Shown piece after piece: positions 1-11,639 of a DNA stretch of 64,000 nt. Below the pieces are notes generated by a model. It was not told where the DNA came from. It searched no databases and saw only the letters and a list, made by a program, of their open reading frames with translations. The stretch comes from Proteles cristata cristata (Eukaryota > Chordata > Mammalia > Carnivora > Hyaenidae): the NCBI GenBank assembly GCA_017311185.1, contig JAESUZ010003884.1, positions 1 to 64,000 on the forward strand, in the 5' to 3' direction. A program made the translations under genes and the position numbers. Position 1 is the first letter of the stretch, and the number at the start of each line of letters is the position of its first letter.

Positions 1-262
1 GGAAAATGTCTGAAAACGTTAGAAATTTGGCCCAAATCATAAACCTATTCAAGAAACTGAGCTAACTTCACGCAGGATAGATATAAACAAGGCCACGTCA
101 AGATTGTCATAAATGAACTTCTGAAAACTAAACATAAAAAACAATCTTGAAAGGAGCCACAAAGAAATGAGGTGTTACAGACCAACACCAGTTGGATGAT
201 AATGGATTTCCCATCTGAGACCATAGAGGCCAAAGGATAATGGCACTACATTTTTCTTCTTA
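1..262. other. unannotated sequence
   Basis: I recognise no repeat and no exon-like sequence here. The short open frame on the minus strand has no recognisable domain. Confidence 0.5.
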
Positions 263-310
263 AGATTTTATTATTGCTATTTTTAAATGTTTATTTTATT
301 TTAATTTATA

Positions 311-530
311 AAAAATGTTTATTTATTTTTGAGAGAGAGAGAGAGAGAGAGAGATAGAGAGAGAGAGAGACAGGGTATAAGGAGAAAGAGGGAGACACAG
401 AAGCCACAGCAGTTTCCAGGCTCTGAGCTGTCAGCACAGAGCCCAAAGCGGGGCTTGAACCCATAAACCGTGAGATCATGACCTGAGCTGAAGTTGGATG
501 TTTAACCCACTAAGCCTCCCAGACACCTCG
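311..530 (-). mobile_element. Felid CAN SINE (SINEC_Fc-like), antisense
   Basis: Read on the minus strand this has the order typical of the family: a tRNA-Lys-related head with the pol III A and B boxes, the CAGGCTCTGAGCTGTCAGCACAGAGCC block, a (CT)n stretch (seen here as the GA run 332-370) and an A-rich tail (poly-T at 283-320). Substitutions such as AAGCCTCCCAGACACC at the head show moderate age. It abuts the next SINE directly. CAN SINEs carry no protein and are moved by L1 machinery. Confidence 0.93.
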
Positions 531-709
531 GATATTTATTTATTTTTGAGAGAGAGAGAGGGAGAGGCAGAGAGTGAGGGAAAGAGAGGATCTAAAGAGG
601 GCTCTGTACTGAGAACAGAGAGCCCAGTGCGGGGCTTGAACTCACAAACTATTAGACTGTAACCTGAGCTGAAGTCGGACGCTTAACGACTGAGTCACCC
701 AGGTGTCCC
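531..709 (-). mobile_element. Felid CAN SINE, antisense, tandem to previous copy
   Basis: A second copy in the same orientation begins where the first ends. It keeps the head (GAAGTCGGACGCTTAACGACTGAGTC) and the GA run, but the central block is degraded and shortened, giving about 180 bp. Insertion next to, or into the edge of, an earlier SINE explains the tandem arrangement. Confidence 0.92.
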
Positions 710-811
710 GGCGCTACATTTTTCAACTATTATGTTAAAATAAAATAACTCTCAACCACAAATTCTAAATCTGGTAAACTCCATGGACTTAGAGAGAAGG
801 AAAGAGATTTA

Positions 812-1025
812 TTTTTTTTTTTAATAGTTTTATTTATTTCTAGAAGATAGAGACAGTGTGAGCAGGGGAGGGTCAGAGAGAGAGGGAGTCACAGATTGAA
901 ACAGGCTCCAGGCTCTGAGCTGGCAGTCAGCACAGAGCCTGATGCGGGGCTCGAACCCACGAACCATGAGATCATGACCTAAGCGAAAGTCGGATGCTTA
1001 ACCGACTAAGCCACCCAGGTGCCCC
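812..1025 (-). mobile_element. Felid CAN SINE, young subtype (type B), antisense
   Basis: Full-length copy with the young-subtype markers: TTTATTTCTAG next to the tail, GTCACAGATTGAAACAGG, CTGGCAGTCAGCACAGAG and CCTAAGCGAAAGTCGG. A perfect 13-bp target-site duplication, GGAAAGAGATTTA, lies at 799-811 and 1028-1040. Confidence 0.97.
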
Positions 1026-1040
1026 ATGGAAAGAGATTTA

Positions 1041-1849
1041 TACACAAAAGTTCTGTTAACAGTCGAAGGGCGTATGGCTACTGGAGAGACCAAATGAACA
1101 CATATCACTTCAAATATAATGAATAATTACACCCGTTTTCCACTGTAACTAAAATATTTCTGCTTCTTATACTTTTGTGATTATGGCTCTTTCTTCATTC
1201 TTTTAGAAAGAATATTAGGTGCCTTCCACTGCTGACAAATCTTAAAACATTTACATTATGCTTTCTCTTCCTTGTGTGTAAAATTATCTTTGCTTCTACT
1301 AGGGAGTAGCTCTGACCCAAGCCAAGTAGACAAGAGTGTATTAGGAATGAATGTCTCTTTGTGGCACCACAGAAGGCATTTTGGGGATGAAATCCTTGAC
1401 CTGTCTTCGCTCTGACCACCAGGGATTACTTTTAGCAAACCACGTTTCTCTGAAAAAGAGGTTGAATTGAATTGGGTCAGATAGTCATAACGCTGACACT
1501 AAACTCTTACCAAGATTCGACCTTTGCCATTTAGTGGGAATAGGTATTTCGTTATTGAAAACACACACAACAGTTGGCTCATTTGACCTCCCTCATGCAA
1601 GAACTCTAACAGATGGGCCTAATGGGAAGAAGGCAGAGCCTCAGAAAACAGACGTGTGGAAGAAGCCTCGAAGCGTTGACCAGCAGGAAAGACTGGAAGC
1701 TCTTCCATTTCCTTAGATTACAGGCTCCATCAATGCCTGGATTCTCTTCCTGGAAGCTTTTAAGCACCTTTAACCATTCCAAGTTTTATTTAGTAGCCTT
1801 AATCTCACTCAATATTCTTCCCATTCCTTAAATAGATTGGCCCCTGTAC
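1041..1849. other. unannotated sequence
   Basis: No repeat, RNA gene or exon recognised. Open frames of 60-74 codons on both strands show no domain and overlap each other, as expected by chance. Confidence 0.5.
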
Positions 1850-1965
1850 AATTATACCCATTTCTTAGATGAGAAGATCACTGTACAACTTTTACAAGGT
1901 GCAGGTCACTGGCACCTGGATCTGAAAACTATTTCAGTATTCTACCTGCTGTACCATAGACCTTT
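1850..1965 (-). repeat. MIR SINE fragment, antisense (probable)
   Basis: The order CCATTTCTTAGATGAGAAGATCACTG, then AGGTCACTGGCACCTGGATCTGAA, then TATTCTACCTGCTGTACC follows the antisense MIR core (cccattttacagatgag ... ggtcac ... ggatttgaac). It is strongly diverged, so the edges are approximate. Confidence 0.5.
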
Positions 1966-2552
1966 GCTGTAGACTTAAATCTCCATGTGACTTAAATAAT
2001 TCCCTCTATTCTGGTCCCTTGCTGACAAGTGGGCTCCAAATAGACTTTGTCACTCAGTGATGAGGAGGTAATTCTGTCATGACTAAGTGGGTCTCGCAAA
2101 GACTCATTGAGGAGAGGCCCTTTTCGCTTGGGAAACCACAGCTTGAAGGCTCAAAGCTGTGAAAGATAAATTAACCTTCCCTCGGACTTTGTCCAACCTG
2201 CCAAGCAAACTGGAAGTAATTATTTTATGTGGAATGCTTATTGCCATTACGGCGGCAGGGACGTGATTTCACCATTTAGCAGACCCATCTGTTCTTTCGT
2301 TGGCAGGCACCCTGATCACATGTCACCTGGGGACCTGGCATTCTTGGGCCTTGATTGCAGGGCATGTCCGAGGCTAAGATGTGGGATAGAGAGAGAGTGA
2401 GAAGACCTGGCTTCCACCCTCAGTCTAACTGAGGAGATGGGAATAAGTGTGAAGTGATAAATACCCTAGGAGACTTACTATTACCCGAGGAGTTGATCAG
2501 GTAGTTCATATTTCAAAAATGAGCAAGAATGCACTGTGGTCACTGCCCTGGC
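1966..2552. other. unannotated sequence
   Basis: Apparently single-copy DNA without recognisable repeats. I see no splice-flanked open frame worth calling. Confidence 0.5.
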
Positions 2553-2713
2553 AGTGCTTCTACCACTGGCTAACTCTTGCGCGAGTTACATCACCCCCTC
2601 TGTGCCTCAGTTTTATCACTCACCAATGGGCACGATAGTGCGTGCCCCATTGAGCACTGAATGAAAGAGGTGTAAAGTGCTTAGCACCTAATAAATATTT
2701 GGTAAATGTTAGC
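2553..2713 (+). repeat. MIR SINE, sense
   Basis: The run CTACCACTGGCTAACTC, then GAGTTACATCACCCCCTCTGTGCCTCAGTTTTATCAC, then TGTAAAGTGCTTAGCACCTAATAAATATTTGGTAAATGTTAGC follows the MIR core and 3' end in the right order. Confidence 0.87.
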
Positions 2714-3784
2714 TTTTGTGACATTGTTCAGAGAAGAGAGAAAGCTTCGGGGTTGATCAAAAAAGGCTTTCTTTGGATTGGAAATCGTGTTTTGCCTTTT
2801 CCGCATCACTCCCACCCCCATTTCGGAGCCATGTCTGCCTCCCTGGTCACACTTGGCTGGTCTAAGCGTGGTCGCGAACGACAAAGGAGCCAATACGCCT
2901 TCTTCTTCAGAAAACGTGGAACTGGAAAAGTCTTCACACCCTTGGTGGCTGAGACAGTAAGAAATAAAACGTGGGGATGGTGGCCAAGTTTCCTGCCATG
3001 TGGGATGAGGAACACTTTGAGTCCCAGCTAAGGTTGTTGGTTCTTTATTTGGTGTTAAAAAAATAAAAATAAAAAGCAACAGAACAAAACAAAACAAAAA
3101 AACAGGCATTAGTGAAAGTCTCTGGGCAAAGACATTTTAGGGACAACTATCCTTGTCCTTCAGTCCCAGGTAGTCTGTTTTCTAGAAAATATTGGCTTTT
3201 TAATGATGCCAAAATTTAGCACTGATGGTAGTTGCCGTAAAAGTTTGTATTCAGGGGTTACTAACATTAGTGGCCTCCAGTTTCTAGAATATCTACAGTA
3301 TTTTTCCTCGCTAGGGAAGTTTCTGCAGTCCTTGTGCTTTAATTACCTTTCTGGTTGACCCAATCTAATTTTTCAGACTAGACAATTACCTCTTGTTTCC
3401 CTATGGGGAGAAGTTGCCAACGATTTTTATTTAGAGCAGGAGCCATTTGGTGTCAGGTACCACACGCCTGCGTGGAATGATGGGCACCTATGAACCATCA
3501 TTTAGGTTCTTGCTGAGATGCCGGTGGTGTCATGATGAGGGTTACACATTACAAAAATGGCCTTACATCTTTATACACAACAAACCAGTTGTGACAAATG
3601 GCCCGCCACTGTGTCCCTGGAACTCCGATTTCTGACAGAGATCCTAAAGAGAAGGAAACGGATCTACCATTGGTCTGATTTTATGTGCCAGGTATCCTGG
3701 CCCATGTAGCCAGCCCGCCTTGGCTTTGACGCCATTTCTCTCTCTACCTCATGATAGCGTGGGGAGGATTAGCTGGTGGAAGGC
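2714..3784. other. unannotated sequence with an A-rich patch
   Basis: No recognised transposon. An A-rich tract with AAAAC units lies at 3058-3103 and could be the decayed tail of an unidentified retroposon. Frames of 110 codons (plus) and 142 codons (minus) overlap each other and show no known domain. Confidence 0.45.
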
Positions 3785-3850
3785 ATCAGGAAAGGGTCTG
3801 GCACAGGATAAATGCTTGACAAATGACAGGAATTAGCGTTATTTTTAGTG
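3785..3850 (+). repeat. MIR 3' end fragment (probable)
   Basis: AGGGTCTGGCACAGGATAAATGCTTGACAAATGACAGGAATTAG resembles the MIR 3' end (tgcctggcacatagtaggtgctcaataaatgttag). Only the tail is kept. Confidence 0.5.
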
Positions 3851-4004
3851 ATAGCTCTCCCGAATTTGCTAATTCTGTCCTTTTAGCTAGATCACAAATC
3901 TTCTTAAGCAGGGATGATAACACGTTGGCATCTTCTGAAGTCTTGGATTATTGATCCTGTACCATTCACTTTATTTCTTCCTTTTTTGGTGTGCTTTTAA
4001 AAAA

Positions 4005-5115
4005 TGTGTGTGTGTGTAGGTTGACAACACATTCATACAATCATGTGACTACCACCACAATTGGAATTCCATCACCCTCCCCCCTCCCCAGAAGCTCCTT
4101 TGTAATGATCCTTTGCAGTCAAATTCTCCTCCGACCGTTGGCAAGCATTGCTGTTTTCCATGCATATACTTCTGCCTTTTTCAGAATGTCGTTATCAGTG
4201 GAAACACTAAAGTGTAATGTTTTCAGATTCACGGGTTTATTTCTGTACTGTCATGTCTATTTCATTTATCTGTATGCCTATCCTCATGCCAGTACCACGG
4301 ATTCATCATGAGCACTGTAACTTTGTAGTAAGTTTTGAAATCAGGAAATGTGACTCCTCCAGTTTGTCTTTTCTGAATCCCTTGCATTTTTATACGAGTT
4401 TTAGGATCAGTTAGTCAATTTCTGCAAAGAAGTGATTGATAGGGATCATACTGAATCTGTAGATCAATTTGGGAGTGCTGACATCTTAAAAAAATTACAT
4501 CTACCAATCTATGATTATGGAATGTCTTTCCGCTTACATCTCTCTTTCACTCCTTTCAACAATATTTTATAGTTTTCAATGTATGTGTCTCACATTTCTT
4601 TTGTTAAATTTATTTGTGAGCACTTTACTCTTATCAATGCTATCGTAAATGAAATTTTCTTCTTCATTCTGTTTTCATATTATTCATCACTGGTGTATCG
4701 AAATACACTTGATTTTTTAAAAATATTCATCTGAGATCCTTGCTGAACTCATGAATTAGTAGTGCTAATGATTTTTTGGGTGGATTTTTAATATAAAAAG
4801 TTCAGCCATCTGTAAATAGAGACTTTTACTTCTTTCTTTCTGATCTGGATACTAAATGTATTTCTTTTTTCTTACTTAATTGTCCTTACTGGAACCTCTA
4901 GCGCCATGTTGAATAGAAGTGGTAAGACATTCTTGCTCTCTTCCTTACCCTAAGCCTAGAAGGGAAGTTCTCAGTTTTTTATGATTATGATTTCAGCTGT
5001 GGGTTTTGTCATAAAATGTCATTTGTTGTGTTGAGGGAGTTCTCCATAGTTTTCTGAAAGTTTTTTTTATCATGAGAAGGTATTGGACTCGGTAAGCAAA
5101 ATGCCATAGTATTTT
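4005..5115 (-). mobile_element. Old L1 fragment, antisense (3' UTR and ORF2 C-terminal region)
   Basis: On the minus strand this covers the 3' end and the downstream part of the reverse-transcriptase ORF2 of an old mammalian L1. Recognisable blocks in plus-strand order are the 3'-UTR stretch at 4020-4200, GTAGTAAGTTTTGAAATCAGGAA (4325), CTGAATCTGTAGATCAATTTGG (4452), ACAATATTTTATAGTTTTCAATGTA (4559) and CCATGTTGAATAGAAGTGG (4903). It is full of stops and frameshifts and non-functional. The same ORF2 blocks occur again from 5125 onward, so this is a separate insertion from the next one. Confidence 0.88.
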
Positions 5116-5441
5116 CTTACCAAACTTCAGCCACCTTTAGTTAATTTTGTATAAAATGTGAGGTTTAGGTTAACATCAAGTTTTGGTATTTGAATGTCTA
5201 ATTGTTCCAACACCTCTGTGGAAAGTCTATCCTTCCTCCATTGAATTTTCTTTCTGTCTGTGTTTAAAACCAGTTGGCCATATTTGTGTGGGTTTCTTTA
5301 TAACCATTGTATTGCCATTTACCTGCACCTTTCCTTTACCAGTACTGCACAGTATTGCTTACTGTAGCATATAGTGGTCTTAAAATGGGATGGTTTGAAT
5401 CCCCTCCTCTAAATTATTTTTCAAAAATATTTTTGGATATT

Positions 5442-5675
5442 GGGGTGCCTGGGTGGCTCAGTTGGTTGAGTGGCCAACTTTGGCTCAGGTCATGATCTTA
5501 TGGTTTTTGGGTTCCAGCCCCACATCAGGCTTTGTGCTGACAGCTAGCTCAGAACCTGGAGCCTGTTTTGGATTCTGTATCTTCCTCTCTCTCTCTCTCT
5601 CTGACCCTCCCCTGCTCATGCTGTTTCTCTCTCTCTCTCAGAAATAAATAAAAAACATTTAAAAAATTTATTAAA
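5442..5675 (+). mobile_element. Felid CAN SINE, sense, inside L1
   Basis: Full-length type A-like copy starting GGGGTGCCTGGGTGGCTCAG and ending in an AATAAATAAAAAACATTT tail. Flanks AAATATTTTTGGATATT (left) and AAATTTTTTTGGGTATT (right) are an imperfect duplication, so the SINE interrupts the L1. Confidence 0.95.
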
Positions 5676-5730
5676 AGAAATTTTTTTGGGTATTGTAATT
5701 GCCTTGCCTTTTTATATAAATTTTATAATC

Positions 5731-5890
5731 TGTGTATATATATATATATATATGCACACATTACCCCCAAATATATCTGTATATATATCATATATACATA
5801 CATATATATCATATATATACATATATATCTGTAATGTATATATTACCCCCAAATATATATACATATGATATATATACACATATATATCTG

Positions 5891-5942
<52 letters not shown>

Positions 5943-5946
5943 TACC
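5731..5946. repeat. (TA)n-rich microsatellite complex
   Basis: Long AT-alternating tracts, including about 23 uninterrupted TA units at 5892-5938. The motif ATTACCCC(C)AAAT appears at 5760, 5842 and 5941, showing local tandem duplication of the AT-rich unit inside the L1. Confidence 0.95.
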
Positions 5947-6553
5947 CCAAATCCTAACAAGTATTTGATCGGAATAACATCAGATCTATAGATCAGTTTG
6001 GTGACAAGTCACATCTCAACTATACTGAGTGTTCCAATCCATTTATATGGCCTCTCTCTGCATTTACTTAGAGCTTCTTTGATGTATTTCACAAGCATTT
6101 TGTAATTCTCAGTATACAGAGTTTGCACATGCAGATGTCCACTGGAGTATGTCATATTTGGGAACTATTTTAAACTGTATTGATTTCAGTTTCCTATTTT
6201 TGATTGATAATATATAGAAATTTGATTTTGGGGGGTAAATTTGTCTCTTAATTTTGCTAAACTCTTTTATTATTTTAGAGAACTTTCTCCTAGATTTATT
6301 GCCTTGTTTTTTTGAACAACATAGGGATTCAGTATAATCCCCATATTATAGATAGATGGACATGTTGTCTGTGAATAGGAACTATTTACCTTCTTCTTTT
6401 CCAATCTGTATGCCTCTTATTAATTTTGCTTGACTTATTGCAGGGTTAGGACTTTCAGTATAATTTGAATAGGAGTGGTGAGAGTTGATATCCTTCTCTG
6501 TCCTTCATCTTGGGAAAAGAATCCAGTCTTTGTCCATTATGTTGTCGGTAGTG

Positions 6554-6567
6554 GTTTTTTTGTTTTG

Positions 6568-6598
<31 letters not shown>
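6554..6598. repeat. (TTTTG)n microsatellite
   Basis: About seven TTTTG units within the antisense L1. The same tract read on the other strand is (CAAAA)n. Confidence 0.97.
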
Positions 6599-7165
6599 GG
6601 ACACCCTTTATCATATTATGGATGTTTCTATTCTAAGTTTGATCAGAGGATTTACTTAAAATGACTGTGAATCTTTCTGCTTTTCTGAATAATTTTATAT
6701 GTTTATGTGTTTTTTTGTTCCTTAGTCTATTAGCATGGTGGATTTCATTAAATTATTTTCATATGTTACACTAGCTTTACATTCCTGGGATTAACCCCAT
6801 TTGTCATGGTGCATTATTCTTTTTATGTATTGTTGGATTTGATTTGCTAATATTTGGTTAAGGATTTTTCCTATGCTCATGAGGTGTATTGGTTTATGGT
6901 TTTCTTTTCTTTTACTGTCTGTCTGGCTTTGGTGTGAGGGTTATGGTAGCCTCTTAAATGAATCTGTGCATATCCTTTCCTTTCCTCTTTTAATGTCTGT
7001 GGCTCTGTAGTGAGAGCTCACCTTTCATTTCTGATAATGAAAAATTTATGTCTTCTCTCTTGTTTTTTTTTTGCCAGTCTTCTTAGAGATTTATCAAATT
7101 TATAGATCTTTTCAGAGAACCAACTTTGGTTTTTACTGACTTTTTTCTATTGTCTTATCATTTTA

Positions 7166-7394
7166 TTTATTTTTAATTCTTTTAATGTTTACTTATTTTT
7201 GAGAGAGAGAGAGAGAGAGAGACAGAGTGTGAATGAGGGAGGGACAGAGAGACGGGGAGATGCAGAATCTGAAGCAGGCTCCAGGCTCTGAGCTCTCAGG
7301 ACAGACCCCGATGCGGGAATCGAACCCAGGAACTATGAGATCATGACCTGAGCTGAAGTCAGACGCTTAACCAACTGAGCCACCCAGGTGCCCT
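7166..7394 (-). mobile_element. Felid CAN SINE, antisense, inside L1
   Basis: Full-length type A copy (CTGAGCTCTCAGGACAGACC; CTGAGCTGAAGTCAGACGC). Flanks CTTATCATTTTA at 7154-7165 and TTTATCACTTTA at 7397-7408 are a 12-bp duplication with two mismatches. Confidence 0.95.
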
Positions 7395-9224
7395 GGTTTA
7401 TCACTTTAGATGTTAGTGATTTCTGCTGTTTTATTTCCTTTCTTCTGCTTGCTTCGGGTTTATTTTTCTCCTCTTTTTAAAATTTTGCAGGATGGAAGTA
7501 TGCACTGTTGATTTGAGATGTTTCTTATTTCCTAATACAAACAGTTAACCATTAATTGTACTCAAAATCTTGCATTAGCTGTTTCCCAAAGATTTCAGTA
7601 TGTTGCATTTTCATTGTTTAAAAAATACTTTCCAATTCCTTTTGTTAGTCACCTATATATTATTTAGAAATGGATTGTTTAACTTTCATGTGTTGGGAGA
7701 ATTCCAGTTATCATTCCATTATTTATTTCTAATTCAGTTCCATTATGATCAGAGAGAATAATTTATATGATCTCAAATCTTTTAAATAATTGTTAAGGTC
7801 TGTTGTATAACCCAAATACAGTATATGTTAGTGATGGTTGCATAAATGCTTGAGTATTCGGTGTTTGATGTAATGTTCTATAAATATCAATTTATTCTGG
7901 TTTGTTGTTTGGTTCTTCTATATACTAGTTGATTTTTCTGAATACTCTTTTTACTGATTACCAATAGAGGAATGTTGAAATTTCCAACTATAGTTGTGGG
8001 TTTGTCTGTTTCTCCTTTCAGTTATGTAAGTTTCTGCTTCATATATTTTGAGTCTTTATTGTTAAATGCATCCACATTTAGGGCTGTTATGTCTTCTTGG
8101 TGAACTGCTGTTTTTATCATTTATAATATCCTTTTTATCCCTGGTAATTTTTATTGCCATAAAATCTTTGCCTAACATTAATTAGACCCTCCAGACTTAC
8201 TTTGATTCGTTTTTTTCACATCACTTCTTTTTCCATCACTTTACTTATAACCTAGCTCTATCATTATTTTTAAAGTAAGTTTTTTACAGACAGTATGCAG
8301 TTGGGTCTTGCTTTCCTTTAATCCATTCCAGTAATCTGTGCTTTTTAACGTGTGCATTTAGACTGTTACGTTTAATGTAATTCTTGATCTGTTTGGATTT
8401 AGCTCTATCATTGTATTATTTGTTTTATGTTTGTTTCATTTATTTTTATTTCTATATTTTCCCTTTCCTGACTTCTTTTAATTATTTGTGTATTTTTAGC
8501 ATTCCACTTTAATTTGATTTTTTCAGCTTACAACCATATCTTGGCATAGTTTTTAATCGTTGCTTAAGGGGTTAAAATATACATATTTAACTTCTTATAG
8601 ACTACTCAGAATTAATATTTTCCCACTTTAAGTGGAATGTATAAACCTTACCACTGTATAAAACATTTTATCTTCCTCCATTTAAGTTGTGTTATTCAAT
8701 GCAACTATGTATTGAACTATGCATCTACTAAAACATCCAAAGTCCTATTAGAAAATGCTATAATTTTTGCTTTCAACTGTCATATCTATTTTTTAAAACT
8801 TCAGAGGAAAAACAGTATATTCCTTTTACCCAGATATTTACCACTTATGTTGCTCTTCTTTCATTCCTGTTGTTTCCTATTTCCCTTAAGAACCATTTCT
8901 TATATTCTGAAGAACTTCTTTAGTTCTTTAAGAGAAGATTTTCTGAAATGAATTTACTTGATTTTCCTTCACCTCAGAATTTCATTCTTTCATCTTTATT
9001 TCTAAAGAATACCATTGAATATAAAACCATGAGGTTGACAATTTTTTTTTCAGCAATGTAAATATGTTCCACGTCTTCTGGCTTCCATGGTGTCAGATGA
9101 GAACTCTGTATTCCGTTAAATAATTGTTCCTTTATATGCAATCCCTTGTTTTTCTCTGGTTACTTTCATTGTCATTATTCTCTAGTATTTTGATTACGAT
9201 GTATCCAAGAGTGGAGTTTTTCCT

Positions 9225-9317
9225 TTTCTTCTTCCTCTCCTTCTCCTTCTCTTTCTCCTTTCCTCTTCCTCTTCTTCCCTCATCCTCGTCCTTCGTCTCC
9301 TTCTTCTTCTTCTTCAA
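9225..9317. repeat. Polypyrimidine (CTT/CCT)n low-complexity tract
   Basis: About 90 bases that are almost all C and T, with TTC/TCC units. It lies in the antisense L1. Confidence 0.9.
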
Positions 9318-9402
9318 TTTGTTTTTTAGTTTGGAGTTTGCTGAGCTTCGTAATCTGTTCGTTTCTGTTTCTCACCAAATTTGGGGAATTTCCAGTTATA
9401 AT

Positions 9403-9454
9403 TTATTTTATTTTATTTTATTTTATTTTATTTTATTTTATTTTATTTTATTTT
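9403..9454. repeat. (TTTTA)n microsatellite
   Basis: Roughly ten perfect pentanucleotide units. There is no adjacent SINE head, so it is an independent expansion within the L1. Confidence 0.97.
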
Positions 9455-9766
9455 CTACTTAGCACCACATTCTTTATCATCTTATGGGATTCTAATGACA
9501 TAAATGCTAGACCTTTTGATATTGTCCCACTGGTCTCTGCAACTCTGTCATTCTTTTTCCCCAAACTTTTTCCTTTCTTTATTTGGCTTCAATATTTCTT
9601 TCGATCCTTCTTTAAGTTCACTAACTCTTTCTTCTCTCATTCCCATTCTGCTATCAACCCAACAAGAAAATGTTTTATTTTGGTTGGTGGTTTTTTAGTT
9701 CTAATATTTATATTTTGTTCTTTAAAAATCTTTTATTCCTTCTCTTTATCTGCTGAAATTTCCTGT

Positions 9767-9787
9767 CCTTCCTTCCTTCCTTCCTTC

Positions 9788-9854
<67 letters not shown>
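9767..9854. repeat. Compound (CCTT)n(TTTC)n microsatellite
   Basis: A run of CCTT units (9767-9790) passes into about sixteen TTTC units (9791-9854). Its length and purity predict high mutability. The purine strand is GAAA-rich. Confidence 0.98.
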
Positions 9855-11089
9855 AGAATATTCACTCTTACTGTTTGGATCATGGTTAAATAGAACATTT
9901 AAAACCTATATCTGATCATTCCAGCATCTCTATCATCTTTAGATTAGTATATGTTGACTGTCTTTTCCCTTCCCAGATGATCAGGTTTTTCTTGTTATTT
10001 GTATGCAAGTTAATTTTGAAATTTTTTTTGAATATTATGTTAGGAATACTCTTGCTTTTATTAAATCCTATGGAGAATGTTATTTATTTATCAGTTAATC
10101 ACCCAGATTTTATTCAGGTTGTACGTTCCTACCCACTTCCTCTGAGTTATTGTCATGTGTCAGTCAAGTTTCAAAGCCTTTGCAGTGTGGTTTTGGCCTA
10201 TGTTCTGTGAGTGTCATTCAGGTGCCAGTCTGGGGATGAGGCAGTGGTCTCCACCATATAGTTCAGCTCTTAAAGTTGTTTGGCATCACATCCTTGTCTG
10301 CATAGCTCAGGGTGAGTAAAGGAGTTCATACAAAATATTCTGGCATCAGTTTCACTAGCTCTTTACTCTGTGACCTCCCAGGCACTAACTGGAATTAGGA
10401 ATTTCCTTTCTTGGTCTTTTGATTGGAAAGCTGTGATTTAATTCCTCCTCTCTGCCCATGCCCTTCCCACAATATGTCTGCTTCTGAGGCTAAGTGGCAA
10501 TAGGATGCATAGAGAAAAAGAATAGTGAGCATTGTCCCTACGTTCTCTGTCAAAAAGAAGGATTCCTTCCTTCTGAGTTTAGGTATCTGCTCAGCTTCTG
10601 GCCCCATCAGTACCACTACCATACCACTGTGTGGGTGTCTAGGGCTGGGTGAGAGAAAATGAGAAAAATGGGATGTTTTTCAACTCTCTCTTTTCCAGAG
10701 GGCTTCCATTTTCTACTTCTTAAACTAGAAGTTGAGCTTTCTTGAAGCTCTTCCTGTCTCTTTCCCCTTACAGTTCTAGGTTTCAGGATGTCTTTGAAAC
10801 TATGTCAGGAATTACTGGAAGGGGAAAAGTGGTGAGCATACCATATATATAGTTTGACTTGGAGTTTTGGACTTTTCCCCCTAACCTTCCTGCTGCCATT
10901 TATTTTTAAGAATCCTTAGCTGGCTGTTCCATGCATTTTGTCAAGGTTTTTAGTCTCACTGAATGAGAGAGACAGAGTTGAATGTGTCTACTGTATTTGG
11001 AACACAACCTCAACTATACCTTGACAGAGGGGGAAAAAGGGTCTTCTGAGGCTTAAGCTAAGCTCGTCCTTTTGTCTTTTTTAAGTATT

Positions 11090-11330
11090 AAAAACTATCT
11101 AGAGTGGTACAGAACACCTGCGCTCTGGAGACATATGCTTGGGTTCAAATCCTTATTCCACCACTCTCTAGAAGTACAAACTTTAGTAAATTACTTGATA
11201 ATTGTGATTCAAAGAGATATCTTTGATAATAGAAACTACTTCATAGGGTTAATATTAAATGGGTTAATATTTTATAAAGCATTAGAACTGTTCTTGTCAC
11301 CTAGTAAGTGATATACAGACTAATGTTTAT
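11090..11330 (+). repeat. MIR SINE, sense
   Basis: AGTGGTACAGAACACCTGCGCTCTGGAG, then CTTGGGTTCAAATCCTTATTCCACCACT, then TAGTAAATTACTT and ATAGGGTTAATATTAAATGGGTTAATATTTTATAAAGCATTAGAAC follow MIR from near its 5' end to its 3' region. Confidence 0.82.
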
Positions 11331-11639
11331 AGGCTCCGTAGAATATAAATGTCTTTGAAGGAAGGAATATCTCTTCTGAATTACCCAGTTCCCTTGGTGT
11401 CTAACTTATCCTTAAGCTTGCAGAAGGTTACAGAATAGGGTAAAAAGTTCATTGGGCATTAGAATCAGGATGACCTGAATATAAGTCAGGTGTAAAATAT
11501 CTAGCCCAATGTCAGTCACATGTGGAGAAAAATGTAAATGTTCCCTCCTCCGTAATTTAAAGAAAAATGTACGGTGTTTGCAGTCCGCCATTTTAGATTA
11601 TGACCCTAGCCCTCCTTCCTTATCCATTCAGCCATCTTC

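Larger units (their letters stand above)
5125..10935 (-). mobile_element. Old L1, nearly full-length span, antisense
   Basis: Plus-strand order runs from the ORF2 3' region (5140-6640) through the reverse-transcriptase core (6640-7140; AGAGATTTATCAAATTTATAGATC at 7085) and the endonuclease half (7400-8200) into the inter-ORF, ORF1 and 5' region (8200-10935; CACTAACTCTTTCTTCTCTCATTCCCATTCTGCTATCAACCC near 9619). All frames are broken. Two SINEs (5442-5675 and 7166-7394) and several microsatellites interrupt it. The 5' boundary near 10.9 kb is uncertain because the old L1 5' end is weakly conserved. Confidence 0.85.

Noticed and set aside
9338..9856. 172-codon plus-strand open frame
   Set aside because: It runs through antisense L1 and the TTTTA, CCTT and TTTC microsatellites; the predicted protein is low-complexity.
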